From Chelonoidis abingdonii (Eukaryota; Chordata; Testudines; Testudinidae), in contig NC_133773.1 in the NCBI RefSeq assembly GCF_003597395.2, forward strand, positions 124,811,858 to 124,875,857: 64,000 nt of DNA, written 5' to 3'. A model generated the notes under the pieces. The model was not told the origin of the DNA. It made no database searches and saw only the letters and a list, made by a program, of their open reading frames with translations. Positions 46,783 to 60,341 of the stretch are shown in pieces. Both the position numbers and the translations under genes were made by a program. Position 1 is the stretch's first letter. Every line of letters starts with the position of its first letter.

Positions 46783-49700
46783 GAAGGAGGAGGATCAGGA
46801 TCCTGGTCCCATAGGGCAGCAGGCCATTGCACACCACCAAATAAACTAAGTTAAGGTAGGATGGGATGGGCGATGCCTAAGATGGCAGTGAGTCAGGAAC
46901 ATTTGTTTGGTTTTTACCTTTTGAGGCTCTGTAAAACCTGAGAGCAAACCTGCAGGGCTTGTTTTGATGAAAACCCCTGTGAATGAGGCTTAGTCTGGAT
47001 AGTGTAGCCTCCCACACTCCCAACACGCCTTAGTGGGTATGCCTACTCCCTGCTATTGACAACCCTGAGATAGGGAAAGTAAATTCCATGGCTTCAAATA
47101 TATTTCTTAAAAATGTCAGCCTGCTTTTCTTGAACAGTTGGAAGCAGCTCAAGATATAAAGGCAGGCTCAGAGCGTATATAGCTGAAAGTGTAAAGGAAG
47201 CTCAGCCTCTACTATATCAGACTAAAAAAATACTCCATCCCGGCCCCCCCTCACACACTCTCATATCCATTTGGATTCATTACTTCTCTGCTCATTTTTT
47301 GCTCTTTACATCTTTATGCTAAAAGGCGCTAGGTATATTTAATAAGTCAGTGTTGACATAAATTGTCTTGGGCATAAAGCCATTTTCAAAGAGACAGCTC
47401 ACACAGAGCTTCCAAATTAAAAAAAGGCAATGCTACCTTTAAGTTAGCTATATTTTTATGTCCCTAGATAACAAAAGAGAAGCATGACAGATGCTATTTA
47501 TACATTCTAATGAACTGGAATTTTTTTTACCTGATTCTGCACAGCCAGTAGCATCACTTCCCTGAAATTGCATTGCTGTAGGGACATAAGAAACAGACTT
47601 CACAGATGCAGGTCCTTGAGAATATTTCTGGGCTTTCATGAAGACCTAAAATAACTCTGTTTAACAGATTAATGCTTTTTTTTTTAAATCTTGGAAAGGA
47701 GCCCTGTCCAGACATGTGAAGTCTCTGAAGCTGCGGTGGGGATGAATCAACAGAAAATTGAATTGCTTAGCTTTGAGACTGACCAATTTCCTACTAAACA
47801 GAAATGTTATTCTGCAGATAAATATACAGAGTAAAAGTGACATGTTGTGGCAGGAGGAAAGAACTTTGTCAGCCCTATTGATTCCCACTTTCTCTTCGTT
47901 CCTCTGGTTCTCTGTGTTTTTTGGCAGCCAAGTGAAAGGATGTTAAAATGCCTGCAGTTTCCATCTATCTCTAACTACAGATTACTAAAGCTCATTTTAT
48001 AACTACAAAACAAGCTTACTTTCCCTTCCCTGTATTGGCTGGTGTTCCAGGCCTTTAACACTTGCAGCAGCATACATCTGTTCTCCGATTTTTTCAATGA
48101 TCCACACTGAGATCCTTTAGAGGAAGGTGTGGGAATGCTATAGGAGGCATATGTGGAATAATCTCCCCCCCCCCCCCGCATCCCCAACATAAGTATTATA
48201 GGCCAGTAGGAGACTTGAAGATTGACTTAAGTCCTGAAGTATAATGTTTAATATATTATTTGGATTTACAGCAACTAACATAATTGGTTTCTAACCTGAT
48301 TGGCCTTTAGACCCTACTACAATTCAAGTATTTGAAATACTTCAGATACTTGAAACACCTCCTCAACAGGAGTGCTATATTCCTCCCAGTTCCTGATTCT
48401 CCCACTAAGTAAACAAAACACCCCATTACCTCTCTACGCAGACACTGGTAACTCTGACACACCAAGTGCCAGAAGAGCTCACCTTCTGCTCCCAGCAAGT
48501 GAACAGCATCGCACTCTTCACTTTATTCTGCAATAATTTGTGGACTTTCAAGTTGAGTAACTATTTTAAAATAAAAACTTTTTTTATTCCAGAACAATGT
48601 CCACTTACTCCAGAATAGCTATTCTACTCCATTTCCTCACATAGGACAAGGCCTACGTCAGTTCCTCTCTGTCTCTGGCCTGATCTTCAGGGCTAGTTCA
48701 AATACATTCGGGTTCACTGCAGACTCAGTCATCTGGGAGGTGGGAGTTGCAGAACATGTCTCCATAAACAGTTTTTAAAATAAATTAAGTTGTATGATTT
48801 AAGTGGACTTGGGTTAGGAGGAGAACAGGGGTGGTCTGGCTGGCAGGAAGGGTGGTCCAGGGACATGGAAAGGAGTCAGCAGGCCAGCATGAAGCTGGGA
48901 TCCTAAAGAAGCACTGACCGAGAGGAAACACATCTGAGGGGGGATTCCTGAGTTAAGCCCAATAGTGGCTAGGATGGGAAGAGGGCAGAAGAAGCAGGTG
49001 GAGAAAGGGAGATGGGAGGGACCCCCCAAATCAGGGGTAACATAAAACAGCTACTCAGAAGACTCCCCAAGTTACTCAACTAAGAGCTGGACACTGATCC
49101 CTTCTACTTCCTGCCATTACTCCAATCTCAAATTTTGCCTCACGTCTCACTCAGTAACCAGGGTCAGGCTGAAGGAGAAGTTAGTGGATCTGAAGTCTTA
49201 GCAGGGTTTGGGGTCAAGCAGATTTTGGGCCCACAAGGCTCAGCACAGACTTGGCTTTCTCACACTTGCTCCAAAAGTGGTATGGTGTGCAGAGGGGTGA
49301 AGAGCAAATATGGGCAACTCTGCTTCTTTGTTAGCGGGGCCCAGCAGGCTCAGCTTCTGCATCCTGTCAAACCAGCCCAGTTTGTTCTGCTGGTTCTCAC
49401 TCTGAAGGGGAAGAAGGAACATGTATGAGGAATGGGGCAGGCTTGGCTGGTGAGAGACAAGGCAGGTCAAAATTTGCTTCTTCTGAGACCCTGACTTGCA
49501 GAGGCCAAATAATCCTTCCATCATCCCTTACTGGCACAGTGTCCATCCCCAAAGGCTCCAAAACACCTGTACAAATTAGTCACTTTCCTACTGTGACCTG
49601 CCATGGAATTAGCTAGCTTCTTAAGGGTCAACTGTTTCCGCCAGATTAAATTCACAGTTTTGGTTGTAGTGTATCAAAAACCATTAATAATGTAAGAGTT

Positions 49701-50297
49701 CATTTTAAACATTCAGGGGCTTTTCCCGGTTCTGCTTACAGGTGAAGGGGTCTGTAGGAAAGTGAGATCTGGACACAGGCAAGTACATTTGCAGTCAGCC
49801 AGCCTAGAGTAAGATGGGTTGTGCTTCTCTGTTTTAGGGAGTAATCTGCTTTGTGTCTCTGGTGTGGGGTTCCTGTGTGTTGTTCTAAATTCTAAGAAAT
49901 GAAGCATTGTTACATTGCAACCTTCCAGCAAGTATATTTATGTTATCTAATTTCTTTTTGTGTATGCCATGAATGTAAGACTGGTCTTGCAAAACTCTCC
50001 GCAGACAGTATCAGGCTCTCTCAGGGACAGAGTTTTCTTGGGATCTGACCTATGACTATGGAACTCTCTCACACAAGAGATTAGAATGACCATGAATCTT
50101 CACACTGCTTTTTATTCCCTTGGCACATCAAAAAAAAAAGAAACCCACAACTTTGGAACAGAATCTAGTTTGTTCTTTCGTGTACATCAACAACAGAATT
50201 TCTTCCAAAGTTCCAGTCAGTTACACCTAGGTAAACCCACTGAAGGTAATAAATGTGCATAGATGTTGCTGAAGGTAAAACATTGGCCTGCAGAGCC

Positions 50298-50890
50298 TTT
50301 ATTTCTGGCATTGATAAATGACAAGTAAACAACTCTCTCAGAATCCAAGCAGAGTTTGCAGGACTGGTAGTTGTGGTGGGGAGGAGAGAAGGGAGACAAA
50401 CTAGGAGGCAATAAACTTCCGTTGTGCCAGTTTTTTACAGTCACTTTTCAGACTAGAATCCCTGGAGCAAGGATGGTCTTTTAATAAATGTATGTGACCA
50501 TTTGCAAAATAGGGCCCTGATCCTGATTGGAGCTATTGGACATAACTATAATACAAATACTTAACTGCAGTTTCAGCCCCAAAACATCCTCAATCCCAGG
50601 ACTGCATGCTTTTTAAAAATGGCTTTATATATGGGCCAAATCCTCCATGGAACTATTTCTATAGACTATAAAAAGAGTAGACTTGACTACAGTCACAGTA
50701 CTTCCATGAGTAAGGGAAGCAGGATTTGGCTCTAAATCAGTTCCTGCCAAGGTCTTGTATATATCAGTTTTCAGAATAGCAGCCATGTTAGTCTGTAGCC
50801 GCAAAAAGAACAGGTGTACTTGTGGCACCTTAGAGTTGTGATCCTTTCTATGATGTTGTCTCTTTCAACTTTGTCTACAGGATTTCAGTG
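50298..50890. other. Mostly unrecognised; foldback-arm fragment at 50775-50835
   Basis: AGCAGCCATGTTAGTCTGTA then AAAAAGAACAGGTGTACTTG and TGGCACCTTAGAG is a relative of the lead and arm of the foldback element at 1440-1659. The rest shows nothing recognisable. Confidence 0.55.
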
Positions 50891-51175
50891 CAGGGGTGGC
50901 TCCAGGCACCAGTGCAGCAAGCCCATGTGGGGAGCGGTGTGCCAGTTGCCATGAGGGCAGCAGTCGGACTTCCTTTGGCGGCATGGCTGCAGGAGGTCCG
51001 CCGGTCCCGCAGTTTCAGCAGGAATTTGGCGACTAGTACTCCGAAGGCGTGGGAATGCTGGGCCTCCGACAGGCATGCCACCGAATCCGCATTACCAGTG
51101 GACCTCCCACAGGCGCGCTGCCGAAAGCCGCCTGACTGCCGTGCGTAGGGGGGCAAATACATAGAGCCGCCCCTT
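50891..51175. mobile_element. hAT MITE, 285 bp, with perfect 8-bp TSD
   Basis: It starts CAGGGGTGGCTCCAGGCA and ends ATAGAGCCGCCCCTT. The duplication TTTCAGTG flanks it at 50883-50890 and 51176-51183. The interior is strongly CpG-rich, with internal inverted parts (GGAGGTCCGCCGG against GGACCTCCCACAGG). It is non-coding. Open frames on both strands here are spurious. Confidence 0.95.
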
Positions 51176-51183
51176 TTTCAGTG

Positions 51184-54100
51184 ACTAGTGCTGCAGCTCT
51201 AAAGCCCTGTGGAAACTGTTAAGACCACAATACCCTCTTTCCAAGTTCTAGAGGCCAAATCTCTCCTTGCTGCCTTCATAAATCATTGCTCTGAAACCAT
51301 TATGACCAAAAAATACCTGTTTGTGCCTCTTGTATATTCTATTTCTCTGACTTTCCAATGGGGTGGCAGAAGAACATCTCTGGCATACAGGTAAAGGCCA
51401 TTCAATCAGAATTTTTTTTAAAAAAGACACAAGGACATTTTTCATATCTTTAATGTTCCAAAGTAAGGGCACACACAGATTACTGAGTTACAATAAATAA
51501 TGTAGAACAATATTGTGTAGTGTGCAGTTAAAAATTAGGCCTAACGTAAGACTTGCTCTGAGTTTGCATGCACAAGCGTGATACAGAATCAGTGCTTTAG
51601 GCCCCGATTCAGCCCCAGTGAACTTTGAGACTACACATGTGCTTTGTTATGCATATGCTTAAGTACCTTGTTGAATTGGGGCTTAGAGAATAGTCCAGGG
51701 CTTTCAAAACTTCCCTGTACAACTTCCTTCATTGTTGGGCACTTGAACAGATTGGACAAGTTAAAGTAACGTGGTTTAGAAATGCCACATGTGACATTTT
51801 CATATAAACTATTACAGCTGAAAACTAATTTTAACTTTTATAACTATATTTCTATATTTGTAGCTCAGATATACACATGCCTGCTTTTGCTCTTAAATGC
51901 CCTGATGCAGCAACACACATAAGCATTTGCTGAACTTTATGCATGTGTATGGTTCCATTGACATGGCCAAAGTAAGACTTTCATTTCTCCAATATGAAAA
52001 CAGCTTCCTTCTTGTAGTATAACAACTGAGTAACCAATACCAGTTTGAATTTTGCTGGATTCATGATATTACTCACTTTTATGGAATTAGATAACAGAAC
52101 TCTGTGACCTACTGCTACTACCACACTGCCTTGGCTGAGATCCGAGTTTAAATCCTATTGTTGGCTTCTTGCTACCCACGCCATCAAGGCTGCAGTGCAT
52201 TTATTTCCTAGAACAAGGGTATGAAACACATGAATTTACATATTGCACTTTGCCTAAACTCTAACTTATTTTCCTCCTTTCTGTTTGTCAGACTCTTTTT
52301 AGCACTGTATTTTCTGTATGGCTCCACCTAATTTTCAAAACATTTCTGTAGCAGTAGATCTTGTTTACATCCTTTTTGTTTTCGCTGCTAGTATCTGTCT
52401 TACCTGAGGCTTTAATTTTAACTCTGAATTTTCTTAAGGGCCAGATTCTAATATTCTTCTACCCACTTAAGTAGTTTCTTACTCTGAGTAGTCCCGTTAA
52501 TTTAGTTTGTATTACTTATGAAGTAAGTTACTACTCAGTGTGAATAAGTGTATCAGAACCAGTCTTATCCATGATTGATTTCTCTCTCGTCTGATCTGGC
52601 CAGGACTGAGTAAGGTCTTCTTCTATCCTTGCTTTCTACCAGGGCTATACAGGATTGAATTGATTGGTATGAGTGAAAGTTTGCACCTATATCATTTTTT
52701 CCACATACTCTTTTGCAGGAAAAGAATTCAGGCCTCATTCTGTTCTCACTGAAATAATGATAAATTTCCCATTAACCTCAGTGGGATTAGGCTTAGGCCC
52801 CCTGGATGAAGTTGTCTACCAGACATTCTGCCTCTTCATTGCTGGAACCAATTAAATTGTAATCTGAGAGCAGCTGGAGGAAAAACTTTCCTGGGGAAAG
52901 CAAAATGTTCACATAAAATGAGGTGCAGTTGGCAACTCTTCTACTGAGGCATGAATTCAGCATAACTCTTAAACTGAATTAACTTGACAATTGCCCTCTG
53001 GTCAACCCATGTCTGTTTCTTCAAAACTTTAGCTATTAGACCAAGACCTTCGAAAATATAACTGTTAATATAGAAGTAAACAATATTATATGCACAAGAA
53101 TATCCGATACTGAGTGAAGCCTGTTAGGCACAAACAAGATTTTTTTTTTTTAAATAAAGCGACAGAGGTATAGAAATACAAAGTTGTTCACTCAAATCTT
53201 GAGGCATGCAAAATCAGCAATGTTTGAAGCTGTAACGCTTTTCAGGGTCTGTAGTAGAATATCCAGATTTGTACTAAATAGGAATTTTTTTTCTCCTCAA
53301 GGTTTCTTAGATGGTATAGCAAATTCTGCTCTTAATGCTACGTACATTCAGAGTAATTCTCTGGAGCTGCTTGGGGTTCACAGCAGTATTACACAGCAGA
53401 AGTTGGTCTAATATCTTAAGAGACCTCCACTGTCCCCTCCCTCCCCTATTTAACTACTGAGAGCAAGTCTGGATATCCTAACCCAAACCTTGTATCCCAT
53501 TGCCCTTTTGCAAATTCTAAGCCATTTGAAGTAGTAAGTGACTTAAAAGTATCAGTCCATGAATTACAGATATAGGGGAAAAAACTAGCCTGTGAGCAAT
53601 TCAGACACAATTTCATTACAAGAAGGGCATTGTGGAACAAATTGCTAGGGGACTACAGCAGCAGGACAAGTATCCTAAGTAAGTTCTAAAATGTAAGTGG
53701 GACAATTGATAGCTGGAGTAAATCATGGGGTATGCTCCCACTAGCTACGTATATCCTTTACAACTACAACAAATAAATGCACTGATCTGAAACCTGGGAA
53801 ACAGCAAAATAGGTAAGTGGAGAAAATCAAGCATTATCAAGAGCAGATGTAGAAAATGGGTCCCTTTCTTTCCTTACATTTCACCTATGAAACAAGCCTG
53901 TTTAAATATTGCCAATAGCCAACTCTGCAGTCTCCAGATAAAGATAACTTAATTTTACACACGCTGTCCAGAGGGTTTTATTTTTCCTTGCTATGAATTC
54001 CCCTCATCAAGCAGTCTGACTAGAGCATTTACTAAGCTGAGGGACATCCAAGCTTGCCCTTAAAGCTTGGTAATTGAATCTCAGACCATGGTATATTAAT

Positions 54101-55836
54101 TTTTCCTTGCGCCAATAGGATATTTAGTAGTAGCCAGATACACTCAGCATTTCAAACAATTCAGCCACCATCTTAAATGAGTAATGGAGTAGTCAGTGGG
54201 GAGAAATCAGTCTTTGCAGCAGATGCATGGTCTGGTGGAGGGCATTGATAAAGAGCTGTCAGTTTGATTCACTTCCCTTATATTCTTTTAAGCTAGAGTT
54301 TAAACAAGGAAGACTAACATTAGTAATTGTCAAGCTACTTTTACACAGGATCATGCAGTCAGGTTGGGCTCAAGATAATAAGGAAACAGGATAAATTAGT
54401 AGGAAGAGCTTTGTGTGAAAGTCTTTACAAGATAACTTTGTTGGGGAAGGGGGAGAATAGGTGTATTGTCACTATCTCACCAAAACTCAAATACTATATG
54501 TGTGTCAAGAAGAATGTTAAACAATAATCAGGCCAGTTCAAAGACTGTGCAAGTAATTTCTGCTTCTCCATTACCTGGAACCAGCTTTTAGGGATAGTAG
54601 GGGACGGGGCAGTTACAGAAGGACCTTGGACTTTAAGACCTCTGAAGCAAACAGGTTTATATAAACGGTGTCAAAATCTGAAATCTTAATGATATTTTAC
54701 CTCGTTGTTTTCCCCAGAGGCACTATACCAAGTGGTAACTATTAGATTAAGAGTAATAGAGGGGCATTTAAAATTTAGATGATCAGTTTGTGAAAATTTT
54801 GGAGGCTTTTACTTTTTGTCCTTATCCAGGAGAGGAAGCATTTTAAAATCTTGAAAGTGTTCATGGATGGGAAAACAGTTTCCCTCCTATCTCTACTGAT
54901 GGGTTTCCTTTTGTCGTAAAGCAGCAGGAGAGTTCATACCCAGCACCTGGCCCATCTGAATTAATCCATGCTCAGGGTTGAAAATAACAAACTCTATGTG
55001 ACAGTTCTGTGTGACGTTGGGCTGAGGGACTTCCCAGGAGATTCTAAAGGCGGTAGGCAGGAAATGGGGAAAAGAGGGTGCATCGAGTCCAGAACTGAGA
55101 GACAATTGGGCACAGAGAGTGCTTCTCTTCAGGATCTTGGGGTAGATGTGGTGGCAACCTCAGCTGGGGATTTGTGAGCAGAATTGCCATTTGTAGGTTT
55201 GCTGTAATCTTTTTTCCATCCCTGATCCAGGTAAACAAAACTTGTTTATATTTTATGAATAAAAAAGGAATATGTGTAAATAGCCCTAAATCTCTGTGAT
55301 CAATTTACCCTCTAGTGAGAATCTGCAAAGCCTCCAGTGAGAACCATTGCTCTAGAAAGGGATTTCAAAACATGAGCAGGCATGCATTTTTATAGTAGAC
55401 TGATTGTAAGCAATTAGTAGAGACCCTGTACTGCAGCTTTATCAACTAGAGAAGAGACTCTCTGCATTTATATTGTAAAAATCAAGCCCACCTAATGCAC
55501 CAAAAATCCTGATGATACAGTAAAAACAGGTTAATTTGTTTTAATGGAAAATATTAAATTTATTAACATATCCAATTATTCTATAAATACAACAAAGGCA
55601 TGACATTCCTTTAAAAATGCTACAATTCTTATTGAGTTTGGACAGTAATGCATTTCAAAATGAGGAATTTAGAGATGGTAACTTCATGGAAAAGGTAGCG
55701 AAGCCCATAGGCCAAAATGCTGCTTTTGTTTGTTTTTGTTTTTTTCCCCTCCCCTGCATTCCAGATGTCCATTCTCAACAAGCTTTTCTACACTATCTTG
55801 GACAATCTGGAAAGTATTTCCCCCTGAGCAGGGAGT
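51184..55836. other. Unrecognised AT-rich DNA, 4.6 kb
   Basis: No gene, RNA or bounded mobile element could be recognised. Open frames are below 76 codons. It could be unique intronic or intergenic sequence, or very old repeats. Confidence 0.5.
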
Positions 55837-56245
55837 AGGGCTGAGTGGGAAACGTTTCCCATCCCTCAAAAATTTTCAACAGTTCAAACATTTATTTTCT
55901 GTCCAAAATGTGACAAAAAGTTGAAATGTCAAAGACTGTCAAACCACAAAATAAAAAAAAGGTTCAGTGGGGTCAATCAAAACAATTTATTCCAATTTAG
56001 ACCTCTTCTGCTTTTAACCTTTTAAAATCTAATTAGCCTAAATTTCTAAATGAAAAGTCACTTTGGACCCAAAACTGGAATTTTTCATTTAAATATTGAA
56101 ATGAAACATTTTGACACTTTCAAACTTATTTTTCTAAAACTCTTTGAATCAGGAGATGTGTCAAAATTGACCATTTTTAACGAACAGGCACTTTTCAACA
56201 AAGCAATGTTTTTTGTTAAAAGATTCCTGACCAGCTCTAGTAGGG
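55837..56245. mobile_element. Degenerate MITE (AGGGCTGGTC family)
   Basis: AGGGCTGAGTGGGAAACG near 55837 is mirrored by ATTCCTGACCAGCTCT near 56224-56240. AT-rich internal inverted repeats (TCAAAAATTTT, AAATTTTT, GTCAAAAT against ATTTTGAC) are typical of a palindromic MITE. AGTA follows the right end and precedes the left end, which may be a duplication. The 98-codon frame inside is not a gene. Confidence 0.6.
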
Positions 56246-56451
56246 AAAGGTATGCTGGCACTTCTACCCTGACAAATTTCATGATTAGTTGTTTGAATCA
56301 CTTTGGCATTTCCTTAAGAGCAATACTGAAGAAAGCTGCAAACTAAACAGCAAGATCAATACCCAAGAAGATGCGCAAGCATAAAATAATAATTTAATCC
56401 ATCTGGAATTTAAACACCTTTCTGAATCACATCAGAACTTTTCACTCAGGC

Positions 56452-56725
56452 CTGATATATGCTTACAAATTAGATCAACCTAGCTATGTTGCTCATGGCT
56501 CTGAAAAATTTTGCATCCTGAATGCTGTAGTTAGGGTAACCTAAACCCTGGGGTACACACTGGTAGATCAGTGAAAGAATTCTTCCATTGTCCTAGCTAC
56601 CACCTTTCAGAGAGATGGGTTAACTACTTTGACAGAAAAAAACCGTCTGTGGATTGTAGGAAGCGTCTGTACTATGGCACTACTGTAGCAGGTACATGGC
56701 CCAAGTTATGTGTAGCTACTGCTAT
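56452..56725. mobile_element. Degenerate MITE with GGCCTGATNTANNCTT ends
   Basis: It starts GGCCTGATATATGCTTACAA. The interior, TTGCTCATGGCTCTGAAAAA, GTAGTTAGGGTAACCTAAACC and the pair GAATTCTTCCATTG/CCTAGCTACCACC, matches a common turtle MITE as I remember it. The right side ends around TATGTGTAGCTACTGC with the expected GTGTAGACATAGC decayed. No duplication is evident. Confidence 0.6.
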
Positions 56726-56755
56726 ATAGCTTTTTTGCAACAGAATGATCAGGCA

Positions 56756-58166
56756 CATACATGTACATGCTATGTTGGAGAAGAGTCAACACAGCCTTTG
56801 TAAAGGAGAAATCCTGCCTCACCAATTTACTAGAATTTTTGAGGGGATCAACAAACTGGAAAAGGGTGAGCCAGTGGATATAGTGTACTTGAACTTTCAG
56901 AAAGCCTTTAGGAAGGTGCCTCACCATCTTAAGCAAAGTATGGAGTCTTGGGGATTGGGAGGAAGATCCTCCCACGGATCCGTAACTGGTTAAAAGATAA
57001 GAAAGAGGGTAAGAGTAAAGGACCAGTTTTCATAGTTGAAGAAAGAGAAATGGCGAGGTCCCCTAAGGATCTGTACTGGGACCTGTGCTGTTCAGCATTA
57101 TCATACATGATCTGGAAAATGGGGTAAACTGGGAGCTGGCAAAGTTTGCCAACAATACACAAATACTCAGAATAGTTCAGTTCAAAGCTGACTGTGAAGA
57201 GTTACAAAGGGATCTCTCAAAACTGGGTGATGTGCAACAAAATGGCAGATGAAATTCAATGTTGATAAATGAAAAATAATGCACATTGGGAACCATAATC
57301 CCAACTATGTATAAAAAGATGGGATTTAAATTAGCTGTTGCCACTCAACAGATATTGAAGACATTGTGGAGAGTTCTCTGAAAACATCTGTTAAACATGC
57401 AGCAGCAGTTGAAAAAGCTAAGCATATATTAGGAACCATTAGGAAAGGGATAGATACAAGACTGAAAATATCATTATGTCACTATGTAAATACATGTATG
57501 CACACACCTGGAATACTGCATGCAGTTTTATTCATCCCATCTTAAACATATATATTAGAATTGGGAAAAGTACACAAGGGCAACAAAAAATAATTGGGGG
57601 TATGCAACAGCTTCCATATTAGGAGAGATTAAAAAGACTGGGACTGTTCATTTTAGAAAAGAGCTGGCTAAGGGCAAATATGATAGAGATCTAAAAATTC
57701 ATGAATGGTGTGGAGAAAGTGAATACAGAATTGTTATTTATCCCTTCACATAACACAAGAACCCAGAGTGGGTCTCCCAATTAAATTAATAGGCCTCATG
57801 TTTAAAACAAGCAAAAGGAAATATTTCTTCACACAACCTGCAATCAACCTGTGGCACTGGTTGCTGGGGGATGTTGTGAAAGCCAAAAGTAAAGCTGGAT
57901 TAAAAAAAGAATTAGATAAATTCATGGAGGATAGGTCCATCAATGGCTGTTATGCAGGATGGTCAGAGGCACAACCCCATGCTTTGGGTATCCCTTAACT
58001 TCTGACTGCCGGAAGGTGGGATTGAACAACAGGGCATGGGTCATTCAATAAATGCCCTGTTCTGTTCATTCACTCTGAAGCATCTGGTGCTAGCCACTGT
58101 CATAAGACAGGATAATGGGTATATGGACTATTGGTCTGACCCAGTATGACCATTCTTATGTTCTTC
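56756..58166 (+). pseudogene. CR1 LINE ORF2 reverse transcriptase and 3' UTR, dead
   Basis: About 1.4 kb of 5'-truncated CR1. In order it shows a KSCLTN-type start (about 56805), EPVDIVYLNFQKAFRKVPHH (about 56866-56925; RT motif A, normally YLDFSKAFDTV), GPVLF..I-like near 57075, FANNTQ (about 57145; normally FADDT), HIGNHNPNY near 57285, and RLKRLGLF near 57620. It ends with the 3' UTR common to the copy at 46146 and CATTCTTATGTTC. The catalytic aspartates of both motifs are lost and many stops are present. Confidence 0.92.
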
Positions 58167-59962
58167 TGGTTTATTTGCCAAATGCCTGGTTCATCATTTG
58201 TCAGCAAGGGAACATTACAAGTAAAACTGTGTTGTTTATTTCGAGCATTTGGGAAATGCTTTGAAAGAGACTAGGGCAGAGGCCTCATGAATAGTTTTTG
58301 GAAGGTTGTTCCAATTGTAAGAGTCAGTTTAAAGAAGACGTGGAGACACTGGAGAGATGAAGATGAATGAAGTATTGAGTACAGGTCAGCCAAGGGCCTT
58401 TTCAAACAATCCATGCTTAACTAAAATATGCAGCATAAAGGGGAGCCAGTGATAATGCTGCTGTATATCACAAGCCCTGGACTGCTAATAACTAGTGGAG
58501 TTCTCCTTTAGCTCAAGTGGCCTGTGCTTTTAGAGGGGGGAGGTTGGCATTCTATTCCCCCCTGACAACTTGAGGTGGTAGATGAGTATGGATATTACAA
58601 TATTTTTATTACACCTTCCCATTAAACTGTCATGAAAATATTTAGGGACTGCATCTATTTGCCAATGGTTAGTAATAGTTTCTTTAACCTAATGTGCTGT
58701 ACAATGTGATTTATCTACTAAATTACCCATTTAGAAACCACATTAAAAGAACATTAAGGTTTCAAAGACAAGTACTCAAAAGTTAGGATATGCATCTTTA
58801 ATTTGTCTCCCTTGTGCATATCCATTGCAGTATAGTCTTTAATTACATAATCAGATATTATTTTTCCACAGAATGTCTACCTCATTCATGTATATAGATC
58901 CAAATGTTCCTATTTATGCTGGAAAGGCATATAAAATAAAGTACTATTAGCAAGATTGTTGGGATCAATGGAATAATTGGATGCTTTGTAATGATCATTT
59001 TTGCTAGCACAAAACCTCAATTCTTATGATCCTGTGTCATGATTTAAAGCTAAAGTATCCAGAAAGTATACTTGTGTGTGGTTATTAACTTAGACATGCA
59101 GGAAAATTGCAAGTAAATTGCAAATCTGTCTTCACTTTTGTACCGTCTTTTTGAATAATGAATATGTAAAGTGAATTCTAACTCTAACACTTCTAACCCA
59201 AGCTTACTTATAAAGCTGTAAGTTTTGTAATAGGTTATCCCCTACCCAAACACAAACAAAGACAAAAGCGATTGCAAGAGGAAAAATAAAAGAGTATGGA
59301 AAATACATTTTTTTTAGGGTAGCTGTGTGCTGCTTGCTGCCAATGTCAGGCCAAAAATCTGGCTCCATTCTCAAAAAGGCCATGTATCCCAGATTTCTCT
59401 GATGTCACACTGGATCAGGAGACAAGGCTACATCCTCCTTGATGCTTGGATGGGATGGTGTTCTACTTTCTCGAGGTTCAGCAGAAACAGCATTGTGAGA
59501 ACAGGAGAGAATCATCGAGGATATATCATTACGGCCAAGCAATGTTGTGGCCTGAGGTTCAATAGACTTTATGCACATTAGACCAGTAATTTGAAGCAAA
59601 AAAATAAAGGATAACTCTTGATTTCATACTTTTTCACTCTGTGGAAAACCACAAACATTATTATTCCAGTCCTCTTTCCAACTTTGTGCTAAAATCCCCT
59701 TAACAATTTTATCTCAAAATCAATGCAACCTTGACATAGTTGAAAGTCCACTTCTGAAACCAAGGTTTCAGTTTGCATCACGTCAGTCCTCCCCTCACTT
59801 TAGTTAAGGATGATGGCTTTTCAGGTCATAGTTCATTAGTTAGGCCTTTATAGCCACTTTTACAGTCTCTTCCACAGGTTGGCCATTTTGTCTGTTCCAT
59901 TGTCACAGCAGCCACTCTGCTCTCATGTCAACACAATAAAGTTCCCATCTTCTAGCCTGTGA
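58167..59962. other. Unrecognised DNA with a tRNA-like patch
   Basis: Apart from the tRNA-like SINE head at 58505-58575, nothing is recognised. Confidence 0.45.
58505..58575 (+). repeat. tRNA-like SINE head (degenerate)
   Basis: CTTTAGCTCAAGTGGCCTG is box A-like and GGTTGGCATTCTATTCCCC is box B-like at the usual distance. It resembles the head at 1141 and is non-coding. Confidence 0.45.
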
Positions 59963-60341
59963 AGCTACAGTTACAGTGCTGACTGGGTACAGGTCATGCA
60001 TGTGGTTGTGCCAGAACCCTCTACTATCCACATCCAAACACTAGCAAGGCAATTACTGGGCAAGAATAATAGCACACTTGAGGGTGTAGATATGAGCAAA
60101 CCTTGGGCTGTGGCACAACCTTGTGCCCAGGCCCATTTGTCCTGTGGACAGGGTAAGGGGTGTGTACCTGGTCCCAGGTTTAATAGTCCTTCAGCCCCTT
60201 TCCCACAATGCACTGACCCTTTCCTACCTGACCTGTACCCAAATCTATAACAGTCCCTCTGTCCCCATTCTCACCAGTAGTAGCAAGCTGTGCTGACTAC
60301 TTCAGAACAGTTTTCCACTACACTTCTTTTCACCTGTACAC

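Larger units (their letters stand above)
41453..50297. repeat. Right duplicated unit, clean copy
   Basis: This is the better copy of the 8.9-kb unit. It contains the Harbinger 3' end, an RTE-like fragment, an hAT transposase pseudogene, a CR1 3' end and one weak exon candidate. Other parts (41621-42871, 43701-44114, 46850-50297) hold nothing I recognise apart from a (TG)n tract near 43209-43234 and a C-run near 48166-48178. Confidence 0.9.

Noticed and set aside
25212..50297. Recent biological tandem segmental duplication
   Set aside because: The differences are dominated by small indels, one copy is consistently worse against known CR1 and Harbinger patterns, and the copies stop at an N gap. 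A sequencing artefact is simpler, though not proved.
50875..51162. 95-codon and 86-codon frames on opposite strands in CpG-rich DNA, resembling a CpG-island first exon
   Set aside because: They fall inside the 285-bp hAT MITE bounded by a perfect 8-bp TSD.
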